Positions 37,744-47,453 of a stretch of DNA of 58,930 bases are shown here, piece after piece. Below the pieces are notes generated by a model, which worked only from the letters and a program-made list of their open reading frames with translations, had not been told where the DNA came from and searched no databases. Position numbers and translations under genes: made by a program. Source of the DNA: an uncultured Lachnospiraceae bacterium (GTDB lineage Bacteria > Bacillota > Clostridia > Lachnospirales > Lachnospiraceae); the NCBI GenBank assembly GCA_902777355.1, contig CACYTU010000007.1, positions 1 to 58,930 of the forward strand, given 5' to 3'. Numbering within the stretch: the stretch's first letter is position 1; each line of letters opens with the position of its first letter.

Positions 37744-39561
37744 ATGCAAAAAGAAATTACCCAGGACAAAATCAGAAATTTCTGTATTGTTGCACATATA
37801 GATCACGGCAAGTCCACTCTGGCAGACCGCATGATTGAAAAGACAGGACTGCTCACCAGCCGCGAGATGCAGGATCAGATTCTGGACAATATGGAGCTGG
37901 AGCGTGAGAGAGGCATCACGATCAAATCCCAGGCAGTCCGGCTGGTTTATACCGCGCGGGACGGGGAGGAGTATATTTTCAATCTCATTGATACTCCCGG
38001 ACATGTGGACTTCAACTACGAAGTCAGCAGGTCCCTGGCGGCCTGTGACGGAGCCATCCTGGTGGTCGACGCCACGCAGGGAATTCAGGCACAGACCCTG
38101 GCAAATGTCTATCTGGCTCTGGAGCACAATCTCGATGTCTTTCCGGTTATCAACAAGATCGATCTGCCGTCAGCAGAACCTGAAAAAGTCCGGGAGGAGA
38201 TCGAAGACGTCATCGGGCTCGATGCATCGGAAGCACCCCTGATCTCTGCCAAGCAGGGGATCGGCGTGGAGGAAGTACTGGAGGCCGTGATAAAAAATAT
38301 CCCGGCCCCGGATGGAGACTCCGATGCTCCGCTCAAGGCCCTGATCTTCGATTCCCTGTATGATTCCTACAAGGGAGTCATTGTGTTCTGCAGGCTGCGG
38401 GACGGCAGGCTGCGCAGGGGGACAAAGGTGAAAATGATGGCGACCGGCGCTATGGCAGAGGTCGTCGAGGTCGGTTATTTCGGCCCCGGTCAGTTTATTC
38501 CCTGCGAGGAGCTCTCAGCCGGTATGGTCGGCTATTTTACCGCTTCGATCAAAAACATCCGCGATGCCCGCGTCGGTGACACTGTCACGGAGAGCGAGCG
38601 CCCCTGCGATGAGGCGCTGCCGGGTTACAAGAAGGCCCAGCCCATGGTCTACTGCGGACTCTATCCTTCCGAGACTCCCAGATATCCGGATCTGCGCGAT
38701 GCCCTGGAGAAACTGCAGCTCAACGATGCCTCGCTGTTCTTCGAGCCCGAGACGTCTCTGGCCCTGGGCTTCGGCTTCCGCTGCGGATTCCTGGGTCTTC
38801 TCCACATGGAGGTCATTCTGGAGCGGCTTGAGCGCGAATATGACCTGGACCTGATTTCCACAGCCCCCGGAGTTGTCTACAAGGTATTTAAGACCGACGG
38901 GGCCATGATGGAACTGACCAACCCCTCCAATCTTCCGGAACCCACTTCCATCGACCGAATGGAGGAACCGATCGTCAATGCCGAGATCATGGTCACGACC
39001 GAATTTATCGGTCCCATCATGCAGCTCTGCCAGGAACGCCGGGGACGCTATATCAGTACGGATTATATAGAGACGACCAGGGCTGTGCTCAAGTACGAAC
39101 TCCCCTTAAACGAGATCATATATGACTTTTTTGACGCCCTCAAATCAAGGTCCAGGGGCTATGCCTCCTTTGACTATGAACTCAAGGGCTATGAAGAATC
39201 CAGGCTTGTAAAGATGGATATTCTGGTCAACAAGGAACCGGTCGACGCACTTTCATTCATCGTACATGCCGACGGAGCCTATGAGCGCGGCCGCAAGATG
39301 TGCGAGAAGCTCAAGGAGGAAATCCCGCGCCAGCTCTTCGATGTACCGATTCAGGCCGCTGTGGGAGGGCGCGTCATCGCCCGCGAGACAGTGCGCCAGG
39401 TCCGCAAGGACGTTCTGGCCAAGTGCTACGGAGGCGATATTTCCCGGAAGAAGAAGCTTCTTGAAAAACAGAAGGAAGGCAAGAAGAGAATGCAGACTGT
39501 GGGCAATGTAGAGATTCCCAAGGAAGCATTTATGAATGTCCTCAAGCTCGACACACAGTGA
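37744..39561 (+). CDS. lepA: Elongation factor 4 (LepA)
   Basis: LepA is a ribosome-binding GTPase that acts in translation initiation or back-translocation. The 605-residue length is standard. The G1 motif AHIDHGKST is at residues 17-25, G3 DTPGH near 83 and G4 NKID near 137, and the family C-terminal domain ([21 protein letters not shown]) is intact. GAGGA lies close to the ATG. hemW follows, the usual Firmicute neighbour, but hrcA-grpE-dnaK do not. Confidence 0.98.
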   Translation: MQKEITQDKIRNFCIVAHIDHGKSTLADRMIEKTGLLTSREMQDQILDNMELERERGITIKSQAVRLVYTARDGEEYIFNLIDTPGHVDFNYEVSRSLAACDGAILVVDATQGIQAQTLANVYLALEHNLDVFPVINKIDLPSAEPEKVREEIEDVIGLDASEAPLISAKQGIGVEEVLEAVIKNIPAPDGDSDAPLKALIFDSLYDSYKGVIVFCRLRDGRLRRGTKVKMMATGAMAEVVEVGYFGPGQFIPCEELSAGMVGYFTASIKNIRDARVGDTVTESERPCDEALPGYKKAQPMVYCGLYPSETPRYPDLRDALEKLQLNDASLFFEPETSLALGFGFRCGFLGLLHMEVILERLEREYDLDLISTAPGVVYKVFKTDGAMMELTNPSNLPEPTSIDRMEEPIVNAEIMVTTEFIGPIMQLCQERRGRYISTDYIETTRAVLKYELPLNEIIYDFFDALKSRSRGYASFDYELKGYEESRLVKMDILVNKEPVDALSFIVHADGAYERGRKMCEKLKEEIPRQLFDVPIQAAVGGRVIARETVRQVRKDVLAKCYGGDISRKKKLLEKQKEGKKRMQTVGNVEIPKEAFMNVLKLDTQ

Positions 39562-39635
39562 GGATCTCACGGAAAGATCCGCGAGACCCTCCCGGTTTGT
39601 CAGAAAAATGCTGAAAAAAATGCAGGAAAAATAAG

Positions 39636-39679
39636 AAAAGGATCGGCACATAATAAAGGCGGATCCTTTTCTCTTTTTA
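39636..39679 (+). terminator. lepA terminator
   Basis: AAAAGGATC/GATCCTTTT with a 17-nt loop followed by CTCTTTTTAT. Confidence 0.75.
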
Positions 39680-39819
39680 TGGCACGGGACGCGTAAGGTA
39701 TTTTCCGCCTTGCGGCGGACGCGTCCCGGCCGGGGGGCATAGTGCGGCGGAGCCGCCTCTGCCCTATGATTACACGGGCCGCGTAAGGTATTTTCCGCCT
39801 TGCGGCGGACGCGTCCCGG
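39679..39819. repeat. Post-terminator element, two direct copies
   Basis: Near-identical copies (39679-39732 and 39766-39819) of CGCGTAAGGTATTTTCCGCC-TTGCGGCGGACGCGTCCCGG. The sequence is itself self-complementary in part (GGACGCG/CGCGTCC). It matches the element after recX. Confidence 0.75.
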
Positions 39820-39928
39820 AATATAAAAGAAAGGACTCTTGACCGGCAGATCGGGAGGCTCACAGGTGTAGATCGTGGACCTGCTTCAGAATAATCGAAA
39901 AAACTGCATACCTGACCGGGAGAACAAA

Positions 39929-41194
39929 ATGGCGGCGCCCGGAAGCGCGGCTTTAAGCGCTCTTTCACAGGCCGAAGCCCTGCCGCGGCCCCTTTACTCA
40001 TTGTACCTGCACATTCCCTTCTGTGTGAAAAAATGCCGTTATTGTGACTTCCTCTCGGGACCGCAGGATGAAGAGACCAGGGAACGTTATACCAGGGCTT
40101 TGATCAATGAAATAAAAATGCAGACCATATGTCCTACAGGCTCGCCTGTCGACACTGTCTTTTTCGGAGGAGGGACTCCTTCGGTGCTGAGCGGCAGCCA
40201 GATTGACAGGATCATGGAAGCCCTGCACTCCTTTTTTTCGATACAGGAAGATGCTGAGATCAGTATGGAGACCAATCCCGGGACTGCGGATGATGAAAAG
40301 CTTCGCGTTTTGAAGACAGCCGGTATCAATCGTCTCTCCCTGGGGGTTCAGTCCATGCATGACAGAGAACTTGCCCTTCTGGGGAGAATCCACACGGCCG
40401 GCCAGGCCAGGCAGACCTTTGAAAAGGCCAGGAAAGCAGGATTTGATAACATCAACATCGACCTGATGAGCGCACTTCCGGGACAGAGCTTAGAGAGCTG
40501 GGCAGATACGTTGGAGCAGGCGGCCCGATGGGCTCCGGAACATATTTCCGCATACAGTCTGATCATTGAAGAGGGGACGCCTTTTGCGGCTATGTACGAA
40601 AACGGCTCTCTACCTGCGCTTCCCGACGAGGACACGGACAGGGAAATGTATCATTACACAGGGTCTTTTCTTGCGGAACACGGATATCAGCGCTATGAGA
40701 TCTCAAACTATGCGCTCCCGGGAAGGGAGTGCCGCCACAACAGCGGATACTGGACCGGCCATCCTTACCTTGGTCTGGGAATAGGGGCAGCTTCTTATGT
40801 AAACGGAACCCGCTTCTCCAACTGCACAGATCTGCGGGAATATCTGGAAGTGCTTGGAAGAGAAAAGGACCGGGCAGACGCGACGGAGCAGACGGATAAG
40901 GCGAAGCAGGCGGAAAAGACCGGGATAACCTCATTGATCCGCACAGATCTGCACTCTCTGTCAGCGGAAGAACAGATGGAGGAATTCATGTTTCTGGGCC
41001 TGCGGATGACAAAGGGCGTCCGGAGTGCTGTATTTACGGAAAGATTTGGAAAAAGTATAGAGCAGGTCTACGGGCGGATTCTGGAAAGACATATCTCACA
41101 GGGTGTCCTGGAGAAAACGCCGGGCGGATACAGACTGACCGACAGAGGAGTGGACGTAAGCAATTACGTTCTCGCGGATTATCTGCTGCAGTAA
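39929..41194 (+). CDS. hemW: Radical SAM heme chaperone HemW
   Basis: HemW (formerly annotated as oxygen-independent coproporphyrinogen oxidase-like) binds heme and a 4Fe-4S cluster and delivers heme. The LYLHIPFCVKKCRYCDF segment carries the C-x3-C-x2-C cluster ligands (C32, C36, C39 from this start), followed by FFGGGTPS and ISMETNPGT. The C-terminal HemW domain has EEQMEEFMFLGLR. The ATG has GGGAG 6 nt upstream; a GTG at 39875 would add 18 residues. The N-terminal Cys pattern lacks the fourth Cys typical of HemN, favouring HemW. Confidence 0.93.
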   Translation: MAAPGSAALSALSQAEALPRPLYSLYLHIPFCVKKCRYCDFLSGPQDEETRERYTRALINEIKMQTICPTGSPVDTVFFGGGTPSVLSGSQIDRIMEALHSFFSIQEDAEISMETNPGTADDEKLRVLKTAGINRLSLGVQSMHDRELALLGRIHTAGQARQTFEKARKAGFDNINIDLMSALPGQSLESWADTLEQAARWAPEHISAYSLIIEEGTPFAAMYENGSLPALPDEDTDREMYHYTGSFLAEHGYQRYEISNYALPGRECRHNSGYWTGHPYLGLGIGAASYVNGTRFSNCTDLREYLEVLGREKDRADATEQTDKAKQAEKTGITSLIRTDLHSLSAEEQMEEFMFLGLRMTKGVRSAVFTERFGKSIEQVYGRILERHISQGVLEKTPGGYRLTDRGVDVSNYVLADYLLQ

Positions 41195-41291
41195 AAAGCT
41201 GCCGGAAAGATCGCGGAAAGCCCTGTTCAAGAGCCCTCATGTACAAAAGACAGGCGTTTTGCTATAATTTTCTTTAAGAATGGAGGGTGCT

Positions 41292-42194
41292 ATGAAAACC
41301 AACTGTAATGTCTGTTTTCGCCGGTGCCGGCTGGAGGAAGGGCAGACGGGAGCCTGCGGGGCCAGAAAAAATGTAAACGGGACGGTGACCGCTTCCAATT
41401 ACGGCAGGCTGACAGCTCTGGCGCTGGATCCGATTGAAAAAAAGCCCCTCGCCAGATTCTTCCCCGGCAGCAATATTCTTTCAGTCGGCAGCTATGGCTG
41501 CAGTCTGCGATGCCCTTTCTGCCAGAATTATGAGATCGCCTCAGCCAGGGAGGAAAACAGACATGCCGGGTCTGAAGGCCTGCATCCTGTGACTTTTCGG
41601 GAGGGAAACAGGCAGAGGACTCTGGAGACTGCGGTCTATACCCCGGACCAGCTGTGCGCGCTGGCTCTGGATCTGCAAAGCAGGGGCAATATCGGGATTG
41701 CCTTTACCTATAATGAACCCCTGATCGGCTGGGAGTTTGTGCGTGACACTGCCCGGCTGTTCCGCCTGCACGGTATGCGGACGGTGCTGGTCAGCAATGG
41801 TATGGCATCTAAGGAGATTCTGTGTGAGATCCTGCCCTATATTGATGCCATGAACATCGACCTCAAGGGATTTACGGAAGAGTTTTACCGCGATTTTCTG
41901 GGCGGCGATCTTGCCATGGTAAAAGACTTTATAGCCGGGGCGGCGCAGGGCTGTCACGTGGAACTCACAAAACTGATCATCCCGGATAAAAATGACAGTG
42001 AGGAGGAGATGCGGGAGATGACCGCGTGGATCGCCTCCCTTTGCGGAGGACGCGGCCGGGAGATTCCCCTTCATGTGTCACGCTATTTTCCCAGATACAA
42101 ATGGAAAGTACCCGCGACCAGAGTGGAGACCGTATACCGGCTCGCCGATGTCGCGCGCGAGACACTGAAATATGTATATACAGGCAACTGCTGA
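41292..42194 (+). CDS. amrS: AmmeMemoRadiSam system radical SAM enzyme AmrS
   Basis: A PflA-like radical SAM protein of 301 residues. The cluster motif is C70-x3-C74-x2-C77 (CSLRCPFCQNYEIA). Four more cysteines at the N-terminus (C5, C8, C12, C22) are family-typical and may bind a second metal. GGAGGG precedes the ATG at 41292, preferred over the in-frame ATG at 41280 that overlaps the ribosome site. The Memo-AMMECR1 fusion follows after 30 nt. The three-part AmmeMemoRadiSam system is widespread; its reaction is not established. Confidence 0.9.
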   Translation: MKTNCNVCFRRCRLEEGQTGACGARKNVNGTVTASNYGRLTALALDPIEKKPLARFFPGSNILSVGSYGCSLRCPFCQNYEIASAREENRHAGSEGLHPVTFREGNRQRTLETAVYTPDQLCALALDLQSRGNIGIAFTYNEPLIGWEFVRDTARLFRLHGMRTVLVSNGMASKEILCEILPYIDAMNIDLKGFTEEFYRDFLGGDLAMVKDFIAGAAQGCHVELTKLIIPDKNDSEEEMREMTAWIASLCGGRGREIPLHVSRYFPRYKWKVPATRVETVYRLADVARETLKYVYTGNC

Positions 42195-42224
42195 AGGACA
42201 GAAGGTCCCAGGAGGAGGAAAGAG

Positions 42225-43754
42225 ATGTCTATCTTAGGCGCAGTGATGGTGCCCCATCCGCCGATCATTCTTCCGGAAATCGGCCGCGGTGAGGAAAAAA
42301 AGATTCGTGCGACAACGGACGCGTATCAGAAGGCAATGGCATTTGCTGCCTCCCTGAAACCGGAGACAGTGATCATCACGTCCCCGCACAGTGTGATGTA
42401 CAGCGATTATTTTCATATTTCTCCGGGCCTTGACGCGGAGGGTGATTTCCGCCGCTTCCGGGCGCGGAATGTGCGGATCAGGGCGGAATATGACTATGAA
42501 CTGGTCCACACTCTGTGCGGAATCTGTGACAGGGACGATTTTCCCGCGGGGACCATGGGGGAAAGAGATCCCGGTCTGGATCACGGTACTATGATCCCTC
42601 TTTATTTTCTCAATCAGCATATGGACCCCGATTCCTACCGGGTTGTCCGGATCGGCCTGTCCGGCCTGCCTCTCACGGATCATTACCTGCTTGGGCAGAA
42701 GATCTGCGAGGCTGTGGATAAAACAGACAGGCGTGTTATCCTGATCGCCAGCGGCGACCTGTCCCACAAACTGAAAAAAGACGGCCCCTATGGACTCGAT
42801 GAAAACGGTCCTGTTTATGATGAGAGGATCATGGACGTCATGGGGCGGGCACAGTTTGACGAACTTCTCGATTTTGACGAGACCTTCTGCGAGCGCGCGG
42901 CTGAGTGCGGACATCGCAGCTTTGTCATCATGGCGGGTGCCCTGGACGGGAAAGCTGTCCGCGCCCACAGGCTCTCCCACGAGGGGACCTTCGGTGTCGG
43001 ATACGGTGTCTGCACATATCAGGTGACAGGAGAGGATCAGATGCGTCATTTTCTGGATCTGTGGAAAGAGAAAAAACAAAAAGAACTTCTTCTGAAGAGA
43101 ACTGATGAGGACATTTATGTGCAGCTGGCGCGAATGGGCGTGGAGTATGCTGTGAAAAAACACAGAGTTCTCCCGGATCCTGAGATTTTCGCCCTGCTGG
43201 ATTCGGCGGGAAAGACCGGAGACCCTGCGGCAGGGGCAGCCCGGGCGGACCGGGGACCGGAAAAAGGATCGGCGGATCTGCAGGAGACACAAAGACCTCA
43301 GGAAACTCAGGGATCTCCGGATTCCCGGGAGGAACTGCGCCATCGCCGCGCGGGAGCTTTTGTCTCCATCCACAAGGAAGGAAGACTCCGCGGATGCATC
43401 GGTACGATCGCGCCGACCTGCAGCTGTATCGCCAGGGAAATTGCGCAGAACGCTCTGAGCGCGTCACTGCGGGATCCCCGCTTTTCCCCCATCCGGCCTT
43501 CCGAACTGGATTCTCTTGAGATCACGGTTGACGTTTTGGGAGAGACAGAGAAAATCTCCTCTCCGGATCAGCTGGATGTGAAACGTTACGGCGTGATCGT
43601 CACAAAGGGTCGCAGGAGGGGGCTGCTGCTGCCCAACCTGGACGGTGTCGACACTGTTGAGGAACAGATCTCGATCGCCCTGCAGAAGGCGGGGCTTGAC
43701 ACTGATGAGGAAGACTATGAGCTGGAGCGGTTTGAGGTAGTCCGTCATTACTGA
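42225..43754 (+). CDS. AmmeMemoRadiSam protein B-A fusion (Memo-AMMECR1)
   Basis: A 509-residue fusion. Residues 1-~275 are a Memo/LigB-like domain with candidate metal ligands in VPHPP (H11), SPHSVM, DHGTMIPL and GDLSHK. Residues ~285-509 are an AMMECR1 domain with the invariant RGCIGT (389-394) and a late LLLPNLDGVDT motif. A Pro/Gln/Gly-rich insertion (~330-372) lies within the AMMECR1 N-terminal part. Fusion of protein B with A, beside the radical SAM partner, unites all three components in two genes. AGGAGG precedes the ATG. Confidence 0.92.
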   Translation: MSILGAVMVPHPPIILPEIGRGEEKKIRATTDAYQKAMAFAASLKPETVIITSPHSVMYSDYFHISPGLDAEGDFRRFRARNVRIRAEYDYELVHTLCGICDRDDFPAGTMGERDPGLDHGTMIPLYFLNQHMDPDSYRVVRIGLSGLPLTDHYLLGQKICEAVDKTDRRVILIASGDLSHKLKKDGPYGLDENGPVYDERIMDVMGRAQFDELLDFDETFCERAAECGHRSFVIMAGALDGKAVRAHRLSHEGTFGVGYGVCTYQVTGEDQMRHFLDLWKEKKQKELLLKRTDEDIYVQLARMGVEYAVKKHRVLPDPEIFALLDSAGKTGDPAAGAARADRGPEKGSADLQETQRPQETQGSPDSREELRHRRAGAFVSIHKEGRLRGCIGTIAPTCSCIAREIAQNALSASLRDPRFSPIRPSELDSLEITVDVLGETEKISSPDQLDVKRYGVIVTKGRRRGLLLPNLDGVDTVEEQISIALQKAGLDTDEEDYELERFEVVRHY

Positions 43755-43858
43755 CGGGCTGCTAAGCGAAAAGCGAATGGCAGAGCGCGCTATTTGTCCT
43801 AAATCATTTGAAGCTGAGATCTGTTCAAAACTACATATATACGATATACGAGGTAATT

Positions 43859-45103
43859 ATGAAAAATCTGAACGGGAGATGTGTCTTACTGGGAATCACG
43901 GGCGGCATTGCCGCCTACAAAATGGCTAATGTCGCCAGCGCCCTGCACAAGGCCGGAGCGAAAGTACACGTCATTATGACGGAGAATGCCACAAAATTTA
44001 TCACGCCGCTTACTTTTGAGACTCTGACGGGCAGCAAGTGCATGGTCGACACTTTTGACAGGGATTTTCAGTTTGACGTCAGGCACATTTCTGTCGCCAA
44101 GGAGGCCGATGTGATCCTGGTCGCTCCCGCAACGGCGGATATCATCGCTAAAATGGCTCATGGAATCGCGGACGATATGCTGACTACAGTTGTCCTGGCG
44201 GCGCGATGCCCCAAATATGTCTCGCCTTCCATGAATACCGCCATGCTGGAAAATCCTATAACACAGGACAACATCTCCCTGCTCAGAAAATACGGCTTTA
44301 CCATCATTGATTCCGCAAGCGGTTATCTCGCCTGCGGCGACACGGGAAGCGGCAAACTCCCTGAGCCCGAGGTCCTCTGCCGCTGGATCGAGCATGAGAT
44401 CGCTTATCCGGATAAGCCCCTGAAGGGGAAAAAGGTTGTTGTAACGGCAGGCCCTACTCAGGAGGCTCTGGATCCGGTGCGCTATATCACCAATCACAGC
44501 ACGGGAAAAATGGGATACGCGATCGCCCGCGAAGCCATGCTGCGCGGAGCGGATGTCACCCTGGTCTCGGGCAAAGTGGCCCTGGAACCTGTTCCTTTCG
44601 TCAGGATGCGCGGGATAACCTCTGCCGCGGACATGTTTGATGTAATCCGGGAGGAACTTCCCGACACGGATATCCTCATCAAGTCTGCTGCCGTGGCGGA
44701 TTACCGTCCTGCCGTTGTCGCTGATCACAAGATCAAAAAAGGAATGGCGGATGACTCCAGCCCCATCGTTCAGTCCGGCGACAACAGTATGTCAATTCCC
44801 CTCGTGAGGACGCAGGATATTCTGGGCTGGGTGGCCGAAAACCACCACCCGGGGCTTTTTGTCTGCGGTTTTTCCATGGAGACCGAGAACATGCTTGCCA
44901 ATTCTTCCAAAAAACTCGTGAAGAAAAAACTGGACATGATCGTGGCCAACAGCCTGCGGACTGCCGGGGCGGGTTTCGGCACCGATACCAACGTCGTCAC
45001 CATTATTACAAAAGAGGGAGCTCAGGAACTGCCCATCATGAGTAAGGACGAAGTGGCGGCAAAGATACTGGACAAGATCGAGTCGATGGAAGAGGAGAAG
45101 TGA
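43859..45103 (+). CDS. coaBC: Bifunctional CoaBC (PPC decarboxylase / PPC synthetase)
   Basis: CoaBC performs two steps of coenzyme A synthesis: cysteine addition to 4'-phosphopantothenate and decarboxylation. The N-terminal flavin-binding CoaC domain has GITGGIAAYK and PSMNTAMLENPITQ, with the catalytic Cys in GYLACGDTGSGKLPE (~160). The CoaB domain has TAGPTQEALDPVRYITNHSTGKMG (~200). Length is 414 residues from the ATG with GAGGT upstream; an earlier in-frame TTG at 43808 has no site. coaX follows after 3 nt. In many Firmicutes coaBC follows rpoZ; here it is 27 kb away. Confidence 0.96.
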   Translation: MKNLNGRCVLLGITGGIAAYKMANVASALHKAGAKVHVIMTENATKFITPLTFETLTGSKCMVDTFDRDFQFDVRHISVAKEADVILVAPATADIIAKMAHGIADDMLTTVVLAARCPKYVSPSMNTAMLENPITQDNISLLRKYGFTIIDSASGYLACGDTGSGKLPEPEVLCRWIEHEIAYPDKPLKGKKVVVTAGPTQEALDPVRYITNHSTGKMGYAIAREAMLRGADVTLVSGKVALEPVPFVRMRGITSAADMFDVIREELPDTDILIKSAAVADYRPAVVADHKIKKGMADDSSPIVQSGDNSMSIPLVRTQDILGWVAENHHPGLFVCGFSMETENMLANSSKKLVKKKLDMIVANSLRTAGAGFGTDTNVVTIITKEGAQELPIMSKDEVAAKILDKIESMEEEK

Positions 45104-45106
45104 GGC

Positions 45107-46111
45107 GTGGTCCTGGCAATCGATATTGGAAATACTACAATCGCTTTTACAGGCCTGGAGATGACCGGGCAAAAATCCGTCACCGCTCCCGCGGAGCAGA
45201 ACAATGCGGAGCCGGGATCTCAGGAGAAGGCGGCGGTATCATCTCCCGGCGCAGTGGACTTTGATATTGTTTTTTCCGAGAAGATCCCTACAGAGACTGG
45301 AAAAGATACTTCTGTTTTTTTGAAGGAAGCCGGCCGTGTCCTGGGCAGGTCCGGGATCCAAGTCCCGGATTCAGATCAGACTCCTGACAGCCGGGAAATG
45401 GTGGACTCCCTGCCGGAAGCACTGCAGGGGTGTCAACAGAAATCTTCGCAATTTCACAGCCCGGAGCCCGGGCAACAAAGCCGGCGGGCAGCGGTGATCA
45501 CTGCTGTCGCTATCTCCAGCGTGGTTCCCGCCTGTACACCTGCGGCAAAAATTCTCGCGGGAAAAATTTGCGAAAACATGCCGGTTGTCATCAACTGGAA
45601 ATGCAGTACCGGACTTTCTTTTGAGAAGATCCCTGTTCCGGACCGGGTCGGCGCTGACCGCATAGCGGACGCTGCCTGGGCAGCAGCCCGCTATCCGCTG
45701 CCCGTCATGACTGTGGACATGGGAACTGCGACGACCATCAATATCGTCAGTGCCGACCGGAAGTTTCTGGGCGGCATGATCGGGGCGGGCGTGCGGACCG
45801 CGCTGCATTCCCTGCGCACAGGGACCGCACAGCTTCCGGAGCTTCTGCCGGGTCCTGTACCTCCCGAAAAACTGATCGGAACAGATACCTCCGGCTGTAT
45901 GCTCTCTGCGGCTGTTGTCGGAACCGCAGCCATGATCGACGGGCTGGCTCTTCATGTCGAAGAACAGATCAGAAGTCCTCTGACGCTGATCCTGACAGGA
46001 GGAAACGCCTCTGCCGTATCCGAATGGATCCGCCACAGTTATGTTCTGGAGCCGGGACTTGCAGCGAAGGGATCTGCCCTGATCGCCCTTCGGGAGACAG
46101 GTGTGCATTGA
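45107..46111 (+). CDS. coaX: Type III pantothenate kinase with internal insertion
   Basis: CoaX phosphorylates pantothenate, the first step of CoA synthesis, and needs a monovalent cation. The family motifs are present: LAIDIGNTTI at the N-terminus, RVGADRIADAAWAA (~180), VDMGTATTINIV (~203) and the LTGGNAS loop near the C-terminus. At 334 residues it is ~75 longer than usual. Most of the extra length is low-complexity Pro/Ser/Glu-rich sequence at residues ~22-45 and ~85-130. The start is GTG, 3 nt after coaBC, so translation is probably coupled. Confidence 0.93.
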   Translation: MVLAIDIGNTTIAFTGLEMTGQKSVTAPAEQNNAEPGSQEKAAVSSPGAVDFDIVFSEKIPTETGKDTSVFLKEAGRVLGRSGIQVPDSDQTPDSREMVDSLPEALQGCQQKSSQFHSPEPGQQSRRAAVITAVAISSVVPACTPAAKILAGKICENMPVVINWKCSTGLSFEKIPVPDRVGADRIADAAWAAARYPLPVMTVDMGTATTINIVSADRKFLGGMIGAGVRTALHSLRTGTAQLPELLPGPVPPEKLIGTDTSGCMLSAAVVGTAAMIDGLALHVEEQIRSPLTLILTGGNASAVSEWIRHSYVLEPGLAAKGSALIALRETGVH

Positions 46112-46280
46112 GGGCAGAGGGGAGGTTCTCCACCGGCAGGACCTGCGGAGCAGGAATACCCGGAGCAGATTGAAAGAACTGCCTTGTGCGGCTTCGAAGA
46201 GACTGCAGGGCAAAGAAAGCCCGGCGCTGATTAAAAACGCAGGCATAGTGTACTGACTGAATAATCGGAGCGAAAAAGTA

Positions 46281-47441
46281 ATGCTGAATAATGAAAATAC
46301 AGTCATCGAAAACAGGGAAGGGGAGACAGAAGAGATCATAGAGACCGGTCTGGAAGCTTTTCCGGGAATCCGGATCGGGCAGACAGAGAACGCTCAGGCC
46401 GGAACCGGCATCACAGTCCTTCTCAGCGAGGACCCTCAGGGGATGGCGGCAGGCATTCACATAGGAGGAGGCGGACCCGCCGTCCGTGAGACAGCGATCC
46501 TGGATCCGGTCACGACGGCTCAGCGCATTCACGCGGCTGTCCTGGGAGGAGGAAGTGCCTTCGGCCTTGATGCGGCCGGGGGAGTCATGCGCTATCTGGA
46601 GAAAAAAGGAATCGGAGTCGCTGTCCGCGACATTCGTGTCCCCCTGGTCACACAAGTTGACCTCTTTGATCTTCCTGTAGGAGACCCTCATATCCGCCCG
46701 GACCGGGAAATGGCTTACGCAGCCTGCCGCCTCGCGGAAGAGGGGGAGAGGGGAAACTTCCGCTGCGGAAATTACGGAGCCGGCTGCGGGGCAACAATCG
46801 GCAAATATGCAGGAGGGGAACACGCCATGAAATCAGGGATCGGTTCCTGCCTTCTGCGTCAGGGAGATCTCATGGTCGGCGCCATCATAGCGGTAAATGC
46901 TTTCGGGGATATTTATGACTGGAAGACCGGTAAAAAAATCGCCGGCGCCCGCGCCGACGACGGAAGGCTCTATGATTACCGTGAGATGATCACATATCTT
47001 AGAAAAATGGAAGCGGCCAGAATGCAGGCTGCTGCTTTGAATACGACGATCGGAATTGTCTTTACCAATGCCCGGTTCAGTAAACCGGAACTGTGCAAGA
47101 TCGCCGCCATGGCTCATGACGGCTTTGCCAGGTCCATCGCCCCGGTCCACACATCCGGGGACGGAGACAGCATCATTGCCCTGTCTGTCAACGGCAGATA
47201 CAGGGGGCGGGAAAAAAATGCCAAAGAGAGCGAAAAACGGCTCAAAGAGATGGAAAACCGGGCTAAAGAGACGGCTGGTCAAAATATAAAAAGCCCGGAC
47301 ACAGAAGTCATTGCAGGAATAGACACTGTCGGTTCCCTTGCTGCATGGGCAGTCTCAGAGGCGATTCTGCGGGGCGTGCGCAGCGCGGCGTCTGCCTTTG
47401 GTTATCCTGCGGTATCAGATCTGAACTGCCGCCTGTCATAA
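46281..47441 (+). CDS. P1-family (DmpA/NylC-type) Ntn hydrolase
   Basis: A 386-residue member of the P1 peptidase family: aminopeptidases and amide hydrolases that cut themselves to expose an N-terminal nucleophile. The likely cleavage site is N254-T255 in AALNTTIGIVFTNA. GGGSAFGLDAAGGVMRYL (~90-106) and VGAIIAVNAFGD (~199-210) are typical. A charged insertion (~316-345, rich in Lys and Glu) lies near the C-terminus. The substrate may be a beta- or D-aminopeptide; sequence alone does not tell. It is 169 nt after coaX, with GGAG 10 nt before the ATG. Confidence 0.87.
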   Translation: MLNNENTVIENREGETEEIIETGLEAFPGIRIGQTENAQAGTGITVLLSEDPQGMAAGIHIGGGGPAVRETAILDPVTTAQRIHAAVLGGGSAFGLDAAGGVMRYLEKKGIGVAVRDIRVPLVTQVDLFDLPVGDPHIRPDREMAYAACRLAEEGERGNFRCGNYGAGCGATIGKYAGGEHAMKSGIGSCLLRQGDLMVGAIIAVNAFGDIYDWKTGKKIAGARADDGRLYDYREMITYLRKMEAARMQAAALNTTIGIVFTNARFSKPELCKIAAMAHDGFARSIAPVHTSGDGDSIIALSVNGRYRGREKNAKESEKRLKEMENRAKETAGQNIKSPDTEVIAGIDTVGSLAAWAVSEAILRGVRSAASAFGYPAVSDLNCRLS

Positions 47442-47453
47442 TAAGGAACAGGG

